From the NCBI RefSeq assembly GCF_021233355.1, contig NZ_CP089507.1, positions 186,001 through 250,000 of the forward strand: a DNA stretch of 64,000 nucleotides, in the 5' to 3' direction. Source of the stretch: Luteimonas fraxinea. Lineage in GTDB: Bacteria > Pseudomonadota > Gammaproteobacteria > Xanthomonadales > Xanthomonadaceae. Positions within the stretch are counted from its first letter, which is position 1. Each line of letters starts with the position of its first letter. Shown here piece by piece: positions 11,473-22,423 of the stretch. The notes under the pieces are model-generated. The model saw only the letters and a list, made by a program, of their open reading frames with translations, was not told the DNA's origin and searched no databases. The position numbers were made by a program, and so were the translations under genes.

Positions 11473-12344
11473 ACGCCGTCATCGAGACCCCGGTGATCAC
11501 CGCGCGCAACCTCACCAAGACCTACAAGGGCGCTCGTGCGCTCGACGGCACCAGCTTCCAGATTCCGGCCGGACGCATCGTCGGTCTGATCGGCCCCAAC
11601 GGCGCCGGCAAGACCACCGCGCTGAAGGCGCTGCTGGGCCTGATCCGGTTCGACGGCGAGATGTCGGTGCTGGGCCGCGACCCGCGCACCGAACGCGACG
11701 CACTGATGAACGATGTCTGCTTCATCGCCGACGTCGCGGTGCTGCCGCGCTGGATGCGGGTGCGTGACGCGATCGATTTCGTCGAGGGCGTGCATCCCCG
11801 TTTCGACCGCGCCCGCTGCGAACGCTTCCTCGCCAACACCAAGCTCGGCCCGAAGCAGCGCGTGCGCGAAATGTCCAAGGGCATGATCGTGCAGCTGCAT
11901 CTGGCGCTGGTGATGGCGATCGACGCGAAGCTGCTGGTGCTCGACGAGCCGACGCTCGGCCTCGACATCCTGTATCGCAAGCAGTTCTACCAGCGCCTGC
12001 TGGAAGACTACTTCGACGAGCAGAAGACGATCATCGTCACCACGCACCAGGTCGAGGAGATCGAACACATCCTCACTGACGTGCTCTTCATCCAGAACGG
12101 CAAGATCGTGCTCGACGCGCCGATGGACGATGTCGGCGAACGATTCGTCGAAGTGCTGGTCAACGCCGAACACCTCGACGCCGCCCGCGCTCACCGCCCG
12201 ATCGACGAACGCGCCCTGCCCTTCGGCAAGACCGTGATGCTGTTCGACAGCGTGCCCGTTTCCACCCTGTCGACGTACGGCGAAACCCGCACCCCGGGCC
12301 TGGCCGACCTGTTCGTGGCCACGATGAAAGGAGCCTACGCATGA
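11469..12344 (+). CDS. ABC transporter ATP-binding protein (YtrB-like)
   Basis: The 291-residue ATPase has Walker A GPNGAGKTT (42-50), Walker B LLVLDEPTLGLD and the H-loop TTHQ. The signature motif reads MSKGM instead of LSGGQ, which is common in the YtrB/bacitracin-type exporter ATPases. The last 70 residues form an accessory domain. It overlaps its neighbours on both sides (ATGA), so regulator, ATPase and permease are translationally coupled. The substrate is unknown; envelope-targeting compounds or a peptide are plausible. Confidence 0.92.
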   Translation: MNAVIETPVITARNLTKTYKGARALDGTSFQIPAGRIVGLIGPNGAGKTTALKALLGLIRFDGEMSVLGRDPRTERDALMNDVCFIADVAVLPRWMRVRDAIDFVEGVHPRFDRARCERFLANTKLGPKQRVREMSKGMIVQLHLALVMAIDAKLLVLDEPTLGLDILYRKQFYQRLLEDYFDEQKTIIVTTHQVEEIEHILTDVLFIQNGKIVLDAPMDDVGERFVEVLVNAEHLDAARAHRPIDERALPFGKTVMLFDSVPVSTLSTYGETRTPGLADLFVATMKGAYA

Positions 12345-13387
12345 ACGCCGCCGCCGAACACGTGGACGCCCCGGTTCCGTCCCGCACATTCGCATCGACC
12401 CATCCGACTCACCGCTTCCGTCTGCTGCTGCGGCGCGAGTACTGGGAACACCGTGGCGGCATCTTCTGGGCGCCGATGATCGCCGGCGGCGTGTCGCTGC
12501 TGCTCTCGCTCGGCCTGCTGGTCGCCGGCATCGTGTTCGCCCACAAGGCGGTCGCGGAGGGCAACCTCGTCCAGCACAACGGCGTGACCATCAACGGTCT
12601 GGATCTGGGCACATTGGCCCAGCAGCTGACCAGCGATGATCTCTACCAGCTGTCGGAAGGCATCACGATCACGCTGGCGCTGTCGGCAACCTGGCCGTTC
12701 CTGGTGATGATCTTCGTCGCGTTCTTCTATTGCCTGGGCGCGCTCTACGACGATCGCCGCGACCGTAGCGTCCTGTTCTGGAAGTCGCTGCCGGTGTCCG
12801 ACACTGCCACCGTGCTGTCCAAGGTGGCGACGGTGACGCTGGTGATTCCCCTGTTCGCCACGCTATTCGCGATCGTCATCATGTTCGCGTTCCTGATCGC
12901 CCTGAGCATCGCCGCGGCGGCGCACGGCGCCAATCCGTTCCCGCTGCTCTGGGGCAACGGCTCGGTTTTCCTGTTGTCGGGACAGTTCCTGGCGGCGATT
13001 CCGGTGTACGCGGCCTGGATGTTCCCGACCGTCGGCTGGCTGTTGCTGTGCTCGGCCTGGGCCAAGAGCAAGCCTTTCCTGTGGGCGCTGCTGATCCCGC
13101 TGGCCCTGGGCGTCGCGACGTCGATGACCGGCCTGCTGCAGCTGATCGGACTGGAGCGCCACTGGCTCTGGGGCAACGTGATTTCGCGGATGCTGCTGGG
13201 CACCGTGCCGGTGACGCATCGCGATCTGGCTTACATCCAGTCAGGCGCCGGACCGGCCAATGAAATGTTCTCGCTCCCCGGCATGTACAGCAACTTTCTC
13301 GAGCCCTCGATGTGGATCGGCCTCATCGCCGGCGCCGTAATGATCGCGATCTCCATCCGCCTGCGCCGCTGGCGCGAGGAAGGCTGA
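12341..13387 (+). CDS. ABC transporter permease of the YtrA-type operon
   Basis: The 348-residue protein has about six hydrophobic segments, the first at about residues 43-67 (GVSLLLSLGLLVAGIVFA) followed by an external loop of 45 residues. The motif DDRRDRSVLFWKSLPVSD after the second segment is typical of ABC-2 type permeases. It is coupled to the ATPase by an ATGA overlap. No other membrane subunit is encoded here, so it probably works as a homodimer. Confidence 0.88.
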   Translation: MNAAAEHVDAPVPSRTFASTHPTHRFRLLLRREYWEHRGGIFWAPMIAGGVSLLLSLGLLVAGIVFAHKAVAEGNLVQHNGVTINGLDLGTLAQQLTSDDLYQLSEGITITLALSATWPFLVMIFVAFFYCLGALYDDRRDRSVLFWKSLPVSDTATVLSKVATVTLVIPLFATLFAIVIMFAFLIALSIAAAAHGANPFPLLWGNGSVFLLSGQFLAAIPVYAAWMFPTVGWLLLCSAWAKSKPFLWALLIPLALGVATSMTGLLQLIGLERHWLWGNVISRMLLGTVPVTHRDLAYIQSGAGPANEMFSLPGMYSNFLEPSMWIGLIAGAVMIAISIRLRRWREEG

Positions 13388-13432
13388 GCCACCCCGTTTC
13401 TCCTCGCCATCGCCTGATTCCGGAGACCACCC

Positions 13433-14101
13433 ATGAAAGCTGCAGCCGTCACCGCATTCGCCCTTGCCCTGTGTCTGCCGCTGGCCGCCTGGTCGGCGCC
13501 GCCCGAAACCGGCGGCGTGCGCGAGGAGATCCGTCGGGATCTGGAAGACGCCCGGCGTGACATCCGCACCGATCTCGCCAAGGCCCGCGCCGAACTCGAC
13601 ACCGAGAATCTCGACGTGACCAACAGCCTGCAGGCGAATGGCGATGCGCGCCGCAACCGCAAGGCGAAGACGGAACCGGCGCTGCCGAAGGCAGAGATCA
13701 CACCGCAGGGCGACTTCCTGATCGAGGGCGAGGCCGTCGCCATCGATGCGGCGCAGCGCCGCCAGTTGCTCGGCTATCGCGGCATGGTCATCGAGGTCGC
13801 CAAGGCCGGTATCGACATCGGCGAGGTCAGTGCACTGGCCGCGGTGGACTCCGTCGACCGCGGCGTGTTCTCGCTGATGGTCGGTGCGATGACCGGCAGT
13901 CTGGAGCGGCGCATCGAGCGGACCGTGCGCAACACCGTCGGCCCCGGCGTGCTGCTGATCTGCGACCGCATGCCCGCGCTGCGCGAGGCGCAGCAACAGC
14001 TCGCCGGCGACCTGCCGGCCTTCCGTCCGTATGCGCGACTGGAAGCCCGGGATGCGGAAAGCTGCCGCAACGAAGTCCGCCGCGAGTTCGCAGGGCGCTG
14101 A
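13433..14101 (+). CDS. Secreted DUF2884 (YggN)-like protein, first paralogue
   Basis: The 222-residue protein has a signal peptide (LALCLPLAAWSA), an acidic/basic helical stretch (EEIRRDLEDARRDIRTDLAK) and a core that starts LPKAEITPQGDFLIEGEAV and contains IDAAQRRQLLGYRG. The same core recurs in the gene at 15095-15826. YggN/DUF2884 proteins are periplasmic and of unknown function. Two cysteines (ICDRM, ESCRNE) may form a disulfide. GGAG precedes the ATG; it follows the permease after 45 bases with no terminator, so it is probably in the same operon. Confidence 0.7.
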   Translation: MKAAAVTAFALALCLPLAAWSAPPETGGVREEIRRDLEDARRDIRTDLAKARAELDTENLDVTNSLQANGDARRNRKAKTEPALPKAEITPQGDFLIEGEAVAIDAAQRRQLLGYRGMVIEVAKAGIDIGEVSALAAVDSVDRGVFSLMVGAMTGSLERRIERTVRNTVGPGVLLICDRMPALREAQQQLAGDLPAFRPYARLEARDAESCRNEVRREFAGR

Positions 14102-14213
14102 GGGGAGGCGGCGGCGCCACTCGCGCGACCGCATCGATTCAGGTTAGCGTCAGCCACCACGCACGCCGCCCTGCACTGACGCAGGCCGGTCACCTCGCCA
14201 AGGAGTTCACGAC

Positions 14214-15068
14214 ATGACGCCAGCCCACACCGCTCGCCCGCTGCTCGCCACGCTCATCGCCGCATCGCTCGCATTGCCGTTCGCCGCGCAGGCCGAAGAC
14301 ACCCCGCAGTGCCGGCACAGCCAGCCGCGCGATCTGGCGCTGCAGCTCGACGGCGTGCGCACAGTGCGGTTCGAGATCGGCAACAGCAAGCTGCGCGTCG
14401 AAGGCACTGCGCGTCCGGACGCAACCCTGCGCGGCCGCGCCTGCGCATCGAGTGAAGCGATGCTGGCCTCGCTGGTGCTCGAGCAGCAGCGCTCAGGCGA
14501 CACGCTGACCGTCACCGCGCGCCGCACGTCGAATTCGACCGGCTGGATGGGCAACCAGTACGCCTACATGGATCTTTCAGGCCAGGTGCCGGCGAACGTG
14601 CTGGTGCAGACCGTTGTCGGCTCCGGCGATGTCTGGGTGACCGGCGTGTCGGCCGCGAGCGCCGATGTCGGATCCGGCGATGCCGAACTGCGCCGCATCG
14701 AGGGCCGCGCGACCGCAAAGGTCGGCTCGGGCGACATCACCGTCGACGAGGCCGGCGAACTCAAGGTGCTGTCGATCGGTTCGGGCGATGTCGAAGCACG
14801 CGGCATCCGCGGCGCGGTCGAAGTCGGCAGCGTCGGCTCTGGCGACTTCAAGCTTGAAGGCGCAGGCGGCAATGTCCGTATCGCCAGTCTCGGCTCGGGC
14901 GACATCGACCTGCGCGACGTGCAGGGCAACGTGCATGTCGGTTCGATCGGCTCGGGCGACGTGGATGCCCGCGGGATCGGCGGCGATCTCGAAATCGCTG
15001 CCAAGGGCAGCGGCGAGGTCTCGCACCGCGACGTGCGCGGCACTGTCAGCGTGCCGCGCAAACGTTGA
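14214..15068 (+). CDS. Secreted GSGD-repeat protein (DUF4097/adhesin-head-like)
   Basis: The 284-residue protein has a signal peptide and, from about residue 140, eight regularly spaced copies of a GSG motif (seven GSGD and a final GSGE) about 15-22 residues apart, each in a V-x-S/V-x-GSGD-x-x pattern. This is the pattern of the right-handed beta-helix of the DUF4097/DUF2807 auto-transporter-adhesin-head-like families; each repeat would form one coil with the acidic turn stacked on one face. The N-terminal 100 residues form a separate domain with two cysteines (QCRHS, RACAS). AAGGAG precedes the start. It is bracketed by two DUF2884-like paralogues in the YtrA-type operon. Role unknown. Confidence 0.75.
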   Translation: MTPAHTARPLLATLIAASLALPFAAQAEDTPQCRHSQPRDLALQLDGVRTVRFEIGNSKLRVEGTARPDATLRGRACASSEAMLASLVLEQQRSGDTLTVTARRTSNSTGWMGNQYAYMDLSGQVPANVLVQTVVGSGDVWVTGVSAASADVGSGDAELRRIEGRATAKVGSGDITVDEAGELKVLSIGSGDVEARGIRGAVEVGSVGSGDFKLEGAGGNVRIASLGSGDIDLRDVQGNVHVGSIGSGDVDARGIGGDLEIAAKGSGEVSHRDVRGTVSVPRKR

Positions 15069-15094
15069 CCTTTTTACAGATCCGGAGTCCGAAC

Positions 15095-15826
15095 ATGAAG
15101 AACGTCCCGTCCCGCGCCCTGCTTCTGGCCCTGCTGCTCGCCTGCGCGGGCACGCTGACCGCGTGCGGGCGTGACGAAGCACCCGCACCCGCGAGCGGCG
15201 ACGCCACCACGGCGCCGGCCGAGGAAGGCTTCGTCGCGCGCACCACCCGCCGCGCGCTGGAAACGGCGCGCAAGGATCTGGTCGAGAAGAACATCAGCGT
15301 CGGCGGCAGCGGCGGTGGCGGGCTGAACATCAACGGCTTCCGTTTCGGCGGCGACGACACCCGCACGTCCAGCCTGCCGAAGGCCGAGATCAGCCCGGCC
15401 GGCGACTTTCTGGTCGATGGCAAGACGGTCGAGATCGACGCCGCGCAACGCGAGCTGTTGCTGGCACATCGCGCCAACATCATCTCGATCGCCGAGGCCG
15501 GCATCACGATCGGCATCCAGGGCGCCCAGCTCGGCGCCGAAGCAGCGAAGGGCGCGATCGCCAGCGCGCTGTCGGGCCAGTCCGCCGACTTCGAGAAGCG
15601 CATGGAAGCCGAGGGCGCGAAGATCGAAGCCGAAGCCGACAAGCTGTGCGACAACCTGCCGCCGCTGCTCGCCTCGCAGCAGGCACTGGCGGCTGCGCTG
15701 CCCGCCTTCGAGCCCTACGCCACGATGAACGCGACCGACGTCGAGGACTGCCGCAAGGACACCGTGGTCCACCGCGACGATGCAGCCGCGGAAGTGGATG
15801 CCGCGGCGGCGCCGGCCTCGAACTGA
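15095..15826 (+). CDS. DUF2884 (YggN)-like lipoprotein, second paralogue
   Basis: The ATG at 15095 (GGAG 9 bases upstream) gives a 243-residue lipoprotein with lipobox LTAC near residue 22. A glycine-rich linker (GGSGGGG) leads to the same core as the gene at 13433: LPKAEISPAGDFLVDGKTV and IDAAQRELLLAHRANI. Two conserved cysteines (KLCDN, EDCRK) are at equivalent places. The tail is rich in Ala and acidic residues. It is the last gene before the terminator at 15861. One paralogue is thus lipid-anchored and the other secreted. Confidence 0.75.
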   Translation: MKNVPSRALLLALLLACAGTLTACGRDEAPAPASGDATTAPAEEGFVARTTRRALETARKDLVEKNISVGGSGGGGLNINGFRFGGDDTRTSSLPKAEISPAGDFLVDGKTVEIDAAQRELLLAHRANIISIAEAGITIGIQGAQLGAEAAKGAIASALSGQSADFEKRMEAEGAKIEAEADKLCDNLPPLLASQQALAAALPAFEPYATMNATDVEDCRKDTVVHRDDAAAEVDAAAAPASN

Positions 15827-15860
15827 CGCTGGCGCCCGGCGCTCGCTGCATCGAAACAGA

Positions 15861-15890
15861 AAAGACCGGCCATCGGCCGGTCTTTTTTTT
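15861..15890 (+). terminator. Strong intrinsic terminator of the YtrA-type operon
   Basis: AAAGACCGGCC (15861-15871) pairs perfectly with GGCCGGTCTTT (15875-15885) around a three-base ATC loop, and the T-run continues to 15890. The run of A before the stem makes it usable for fumC on the other strand too. Confidence 0.9.
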
Positions 15891-15907
15891 GGGGAGTGCG
15901 CAACGAC

Positions 15908-17323
<1,416 letters not shown>

Positions 17324-17406
17324 CGATTCGGCTCCAGGAGGGGGAATGACTCGGCTGGCACGGTCGCTGGCGTCGTGTCCGCAGGATACGCGAGGGCCGT
17401 ACAGGC

Positions 17407-17412
17407 TAAAAT
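17407..17412 (+). promoter_or_regulatory. Putative -10 box for purB
   Basis: TAAAAT lies 32 bases before the purB start, but the -35 region (GGATAC at the right distance) is poor. The 121-base gap must also hold the fumC promoter, which I could not place. Confidence 0.35.
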
Positions 17413-17414
17413 GA

Positions 17415-18827
<1,413 letters not shown>

Positions 18828-18904
18828 GGTGTCGCCAGGCGCGACGCGGACTGAACATTCGCGTCGCTAGGCTCGCGGCGACTTCACTCGCCGACGAGGC
18901 CGCC

Positions 18905-19435
18905 ATGCGACACCTGCCACTGCTGCTCTGCCTCACCGCCTTGTCGTTGACCGCCTGCGATCGACAGGCGTCGCCCGCCGATGCCTCGACCGGCGCGTCG
19001 CCGACGGAGGCGGCATCGCGGGTCGCGTCCGCGGCAGTGTCCGGCGTGCTGACCGATCCGGCCAGCGGCGCGCAGTGCAGCGGACAGGATGTCGCGATCA
19101 CCCGCGACGGCTTCGATCTGGTGTTGAACGGCGACTGCGGCGCCGTGGTCATTTCCGCGTCCGATGGCGCGGTCAACGTCGATCATGCGGCCTCGGTGCG
19201 GGTCGAAGGCAGCCAGGTCACCGTGCTCAACAGCCGCGTCGGTGACGTCGAGGTCCGCGGCGCCGACAACACCTTGAACCTGACCGAGGTCGACGCGCTG
19301 GAGATCTCCGGCGATCGCAACACGGTGCTCGCGCGGCGGATCGACCGGGTGACCTTCAGCGGCGCATCGAACGTCGTCAATCCCGACAACACGCCAGCGC
19401 TCGAAGACACGGGCACCGGCAATCGCGTGATGTGA
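18905..19435 (+). CDS. DUF3060 lipoprotein
   Basis: The 176-residue protein has lipobox LTAC (Cys18). After a Ser/Ala/Thr-rich linker the mature part is made of short beta-forming segments each containing a polar turn (VEGSQVTVLN, VRGADNTLNL, ISGDRNTVLA, FSGASNVVNP), the repeated pattern of DUF3060. This predicts a small stacked beta-structure. One cysteine pair (AQCSG, GDCGA) may be disulfide-bonded. Function unknown; it stands alone between purB and a VOC gene. Confidence 0.8.
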   Translation: MRHLPLLLCLTALSLTACDRQASPADASTGASPTEAASRVASAAVSGVLTDPASGAQCSGQDVAITRDGFDLVLNGDCGAVVISASDGAVNVDHAASVRVEGSQVTVLNSRVGDVEVRGADNTLNLTEVDALEISGDRNTVLARRIDRVTFSGASNVVNPDNTPALEDTGTGNRVM

Positions 19436-19451
19436 CGCGGCACGCCGGCCC

Positions 19452-19850
19452 ATGCGGATCCTGCTCAACCTCGATGTCGACGACCTCGACCGCGCGCTGG
19501 CGTTCTACATCGCCGCGTTCGGGCTGACACCGGCACGGCGCTTCGGCGACGACGTGGTCGAACTGCTCGGCGCCGATGCACCGCTGTATCTGCTGCGCAA
19601 GGTGGCCGGCAGCACCGGCGCAGGCACGACGCCGCGCGCGTACACTCGGCACTGGATGCCGTTGCACATCGATGTGGTCGTCGACGATCTGGATGTCGCC
19701 TTGGCCCAGGCGCTTGCCGCAGGCGCGGTGCAGGAAGGCGCCATCCGCGACGAGGCGTATGGGCGGATCGTGCAACTGGCCGATCCGTTCGGGCATGGAT
19801 GGTGTCTGCTGGCATTCAGTGCGCGCGGGTATGACGCGATTGCGACATGA
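19452..19850 (+). CDS. VOC-superfamily (glyoxalase/bleomycin-resistance fold) protein
   Basis: The 132-residue protein shows the paired beta-alpha-beta-beta-beta modules of the vicinal-oxygen-chelate fold (VDDLDRALAFYIAAFGL at the start; LHIDVVVDDLDVALAQAL in the second half; LADPFGHGWCLLAF at the end). Metal-ligand candidates are the His in LHID and the C-terminal GHGW, but the canonical terminal Glu is not obvious. The substrate is unknown. It begins 16 bases after the DUF3060 gene and may be cotranscribed. Confidence 0.75.
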   Translation: MRILLNLDVDDLDRALAFYIAAFGLTPARRFGDDVVELLGADAPLYLLRKVAGSTGAGTTPRAYTRHWMPLHIDVVVDDLDVALAQALAAGAVQEGAIRDEAYGRIVQLADPFGHGWCLLAFSARGYDAIAT

Positions 19851-19886
19851 CGCGATGGGATGCGAGATAGCTGGCTACGCTCTGGT

Positions 19887-19972
19887 CGTCATCCCGGCGA
19901 AGGCCGGGATCCAGTGACTTGTCTCTATCAACGTGCCGAAGTCACTGGATTCCGGCCTGCACCGGAATGACG
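19887..19972. repeat. Dispersed palindromic intergenic repeat
   Basis: The arms 19887-19920 (starting CGTCATCCCGGCGAAGGCCG and ending CCAGTGACTT) and 19939-19972 (AAGTCACTGG to GGAATGACG) are imperfect inverted copies around an 18-base centre; each arm also contains its own small hairpin. It is related to the CGTCAT...GGATCC elements elsewhere in this window. It could fold in RNA at the 3' end of the VOC gene. Confidence 0.8.
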
Positions 19973-20095
19973 GAGATTCAGGCTTCTGACGAATCCAACC
20001 TCGTCAGGGAAACGGGAGAGAAGTGCTTGAAGAAGCACTGCGCGTACCGCTGAACCCGTCGAGCCCGATCCCGTTTTCGCGTAGGCTCCCCGCCC

Positions 20096-21316
20096 ATGAG
20101 CAGAGCCCCCCTCCCGTTCGAAATCGACGCCCGCAGCTTCGCCGGCCATGGCCCGCTCGGCATGCCTGCCGAGCAGTTCCTGCGCAACTACTGGCAGAAG
20201 CGTCCGCTCTTGATCCGCAACGCGTTTCCGGACCTCGAAAGCCCGCTGCAGCCCGAGGATCTCGCCGGTCTGGCCTGCGAGGAAGTGGCGCTGTCCCGGC
20301 TGATCCGCCACGACCGGGCGCGCGATGGCTGGCAGGTCGAAACCGGACCGTTCGACGAGGACCTGTTCCCCGGTCTCGGTGATCGCGACTGGACGCTGCT
20401 GGTGCAGGACGTCGACAAATGGGACGCCGATGTCGCCGCGCTGCTGCCGCATTTCGCGTTCCTGCCACGCTGGCGCATCGACGACATCATGGTCAGCTTC
20501 GCCGCGACCGGTGGCTCGGTCGGCGCGCACGTCGACCAGTACGACGTGTTCCTGCTGCAGGGCCAGGGCCATCGGCGCTGGCAGATCGACGCGTCCGATG
20601 CGATGGGCCGCGGCGTGCCGCCGCAGGAGTTCCGCGACGATGTCGAACTGCGGCTGCTGCGTGAATTCACGCCGACCCACGAATGGGTACTCGGCCCCGG
20701 CGACATGCTGTATCTGCCGCCGATGGTGCCGCACCACGGCGTGGCCGAAGATCCGTGCCTGACGTTCTCGGTCGGCATGCGCGCGCCGTCGGTCAGCGAA
20801 CTGATGGGCGACTACATCGACACGCTGGCCGCGGACGCCGACGAATCGATCCGTTACCACGACGAGACGCTGCAACCGCCGGCCGATCCGAACGAGATCG
20901 ATGCCGACGCGATGACGCGCGTCGTCGAAGCGCTCAACGTGATGCGCATGCGGGACCCCGATCGCCTCGGCGACTGGTTCGGCAGCTTCATCACCGGCTA
21001 CCGCAATGCACAGCAGGTGGTCGCGGGCGGCGCAGCGCCGCCGCGGATCGAACTCGAATGGCTGCTGTCGCAGGGCCAGGCCGTGCTGCACCGCAATCCT
21101 TTCAGCCGGATGGCCTGGCGTCGGGCCGGAGATGGCGCACGCCTGTTCGTGTCGGGCACCGCATGGCCGTTGGCGCTGCGCGATGCGCGCACCCTGGCCG
21201 CTGAAGCGCAGATCGACGGCCGCGCGTATGTGGCGCTGTCGGGCGCGGGGCGCGAGACGGTGCTCGAGCTGCTGGCCGAGGGGCACTACACCCTGCTGGA
21301 CGCGGATTCCGAATGA
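20096..21316 (+). CDS. roxA: Ribosomal protein uL16 arginine hydroxylase, cupin-fold 2-oxoglutarate oxygenase
   Basis: The 406-residue protein is a JmjC-type Fe(II)/2-oxoglutarate oxygenase of the RoxA (YcfD) family, which hydroxylates an arginine of ribosomal protein L16. The iron triad is His145 and Asp147 (AHVDQYD) and His213 or His214 (PHHGVAED); the opening FLRNYWQKRPLLIRNAFP is diagnostic. The C-terminal winged-helix-like dimer region is present and length is normal. The next gene overlaps by four bases (ATGA), so the GNAT protein is probably coexpressed. Confidence 0.92.
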   Translation: MSRAPLPFEIDARSFAGHGPLGMPAEQFLRNYWQKRPLLIRNAFPDLESPLQPEDLAGLACEEVALSRLIRHDRARDGWQVETGPFDEDLFPGLGDRDWTLLVQDVDKWDADVAALLPHFAFLPRWRIDDIMVSFAATGGSVGAHVDQYDVFLLQGQGHRRWQIDASDAMGRGVPPQEFRDDVELRLLREFTPTHEWVLGPGDMLYLPPMVPHHGVAEDPCLTFSVGMRAPSVSELMGDYIDTLAADADESIRYHDETLQPPADPNEIDADAMTRVVEALNVMRMRDPDRLGDWFGSFITGYRNAQQVVAGGAAPPRIELEWLLSQGQAVLHRNPFSRMAWRRAGDGARLFVSGTAWPLALRDARTLAAEAQIDGRAYVALSGAGRETVLELLAEGHYTLLDADSE

Positions 21317-22224
21317 GCGCGGTGGCGCCGTTCCGGGTCGCCATCGTCACCGGTGCCGGTGACCTGGCAGCGGCGCACAAGGTGCGCACTGCGGTCTTCG
21401 TCGACGAACAGGGCGTGCCTGCGGACCTCGAACGCGATGCGCTCGATGCCTTGAGCCGGCATGTCCTCGCAGTCGCTGCCGATGGCACCCCGATCGGTGC
21501 CGGTCGCATCGCACCCGACGGCCGCATCGGCCGGCTCGCGGTGCGCAGCGCCTGGCGCGGTCGCGGCGTCGGCGATGCGATGCTGCGTGCACTGCTCGAC
21601 GCCGCACGCGATGCCGGCCTGCGCGAGACCTATCTGCATGCGCAACTGCAGGCGATGGCGCTCTATGCACGCGCCGGTTTCGTCGCCGAAGGGGCGCGCT
21701 ACGAGGAAGCCGGCATCGCGCACCGCACGATGCGCCGCATCGCCGGTGCGACGTTCCCGGTCGACGATCTGGCAGCCGCAGTCGATGCGGCCGTCACCCT
21801 TGTATCCGCCGCGCGCCGTTCGCTGTGGCTGCGCACCCGCGATCTCGACCCCGGCCTCTACGATCATCCGGACGTGCTCGCCGCCCTGCGTCGCTTCGCG
21901 ACCGGCGGCCGCGGCGTGCAGATCCAGGTGCTGCTGCACGATCCCGCCACCGTGCAGCGACGCGGCTCGGCATTGCTGGCGTTGTCGCAACGGCTGAGCA
22001 GCGCGTTCGCCTTCCGCGCGGTCGACGATCCGGTGGACCGCGAGTACGCCGGTGCGTTTCTGGTCAACGACGCCGGCGGCTTCCATATACGTTCGCTCGG
22101 ACATCGCGTCGACGGTGAAGCCGCGACGGATCTGCCCGGCCGCGCCCGTCAGCTGGCGCAGCAGTTCGCGCCGGTGTGGGAACGTTCACGCGCCTGCAGC
22201 GAGTTCCGCGCACTGGGCATCTGA
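21313..22224 (+). CDS. GNAT acetyltransferase fused to a DUF7931-like C-terminal domain
   Basis: The first 150 of 303 residues form a GNAT domain with the acetyl-CoA loop VRSAWRGRGVGDAML and ALYARAGFVAEGARYEE, similar to ElaA-type acetyltransferases. The second half (from about 155: VDDLAAAVDAAVTLVSAARR) resembles phospholipase-D-fold domains annotated DUF7931, but lacks an obvious HKD motif. Substrate is unknown; coupling to roxA suggests, without proving, a link with ribosomal or translation factors. Confidence 0.8.
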   Translation: MSAVAPFRVAIVTGAGDLAAAHKVRTAVFVDEQGVPADLERDALDALSRHVLAVAADGTPIGAGRIAPDGRIGRLAVRSAWRGRGVGDAMLRALLDAARDAGLRETYLHAQLQAMALYARAGFVAEGARYEEAGIAHRTMRRIAGATFPVDDLAAAVDAAVTLVSAARRSLWLRTRDLDPGLYDHPDVLAALRRFATGGRGVQIQVLLHDPATVQRRGSALLALSQRLSSAFAFRAVDDPVDREYAGAFLVNDAGGFHIRSLGHRVDGEAATDLPGRARQLAQQFAPVWERSRACSEFRALGI

Positions 22225-22323
22225 GCCGTTTGTGTCGTTTCGACGTGCCGGAAACGCGTTCCGGAAGCGTCGTTGCGCGCGGTTCGGGGCGTCCCGATGG
22301 TGCATCGCGGCGAACGACGCGCG

Positions 22324-22329
22324 TATACT
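22324..22329 (+). promoter_or_regulatory. Putative -10 box of the sucA operon
   Basis: TATACT lies 95 bases before the sucA start, in the spacer after the GNAT gene. No good -35 box is seen at 16-18 bases, so an activator or extended contacts would be needed. Confidence 0.35.
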
Positions 22330-22423
22330 GTGCGGCGTCGTTTCGCGCCAGATCCCGCCTGTTTTCCGGAGATCGCTCCGGGTCCGGCCCTGCCCCCCTC
22401 CAAACGAGCCCGAATTCCCCGAC

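Noticed and set aside
14600..15060. DNA tandem repeat in the GSGD gene
   Set aside because: The repetition is at the protein level; codons differ and spacing varies, so it is not a simple DNA repeat.
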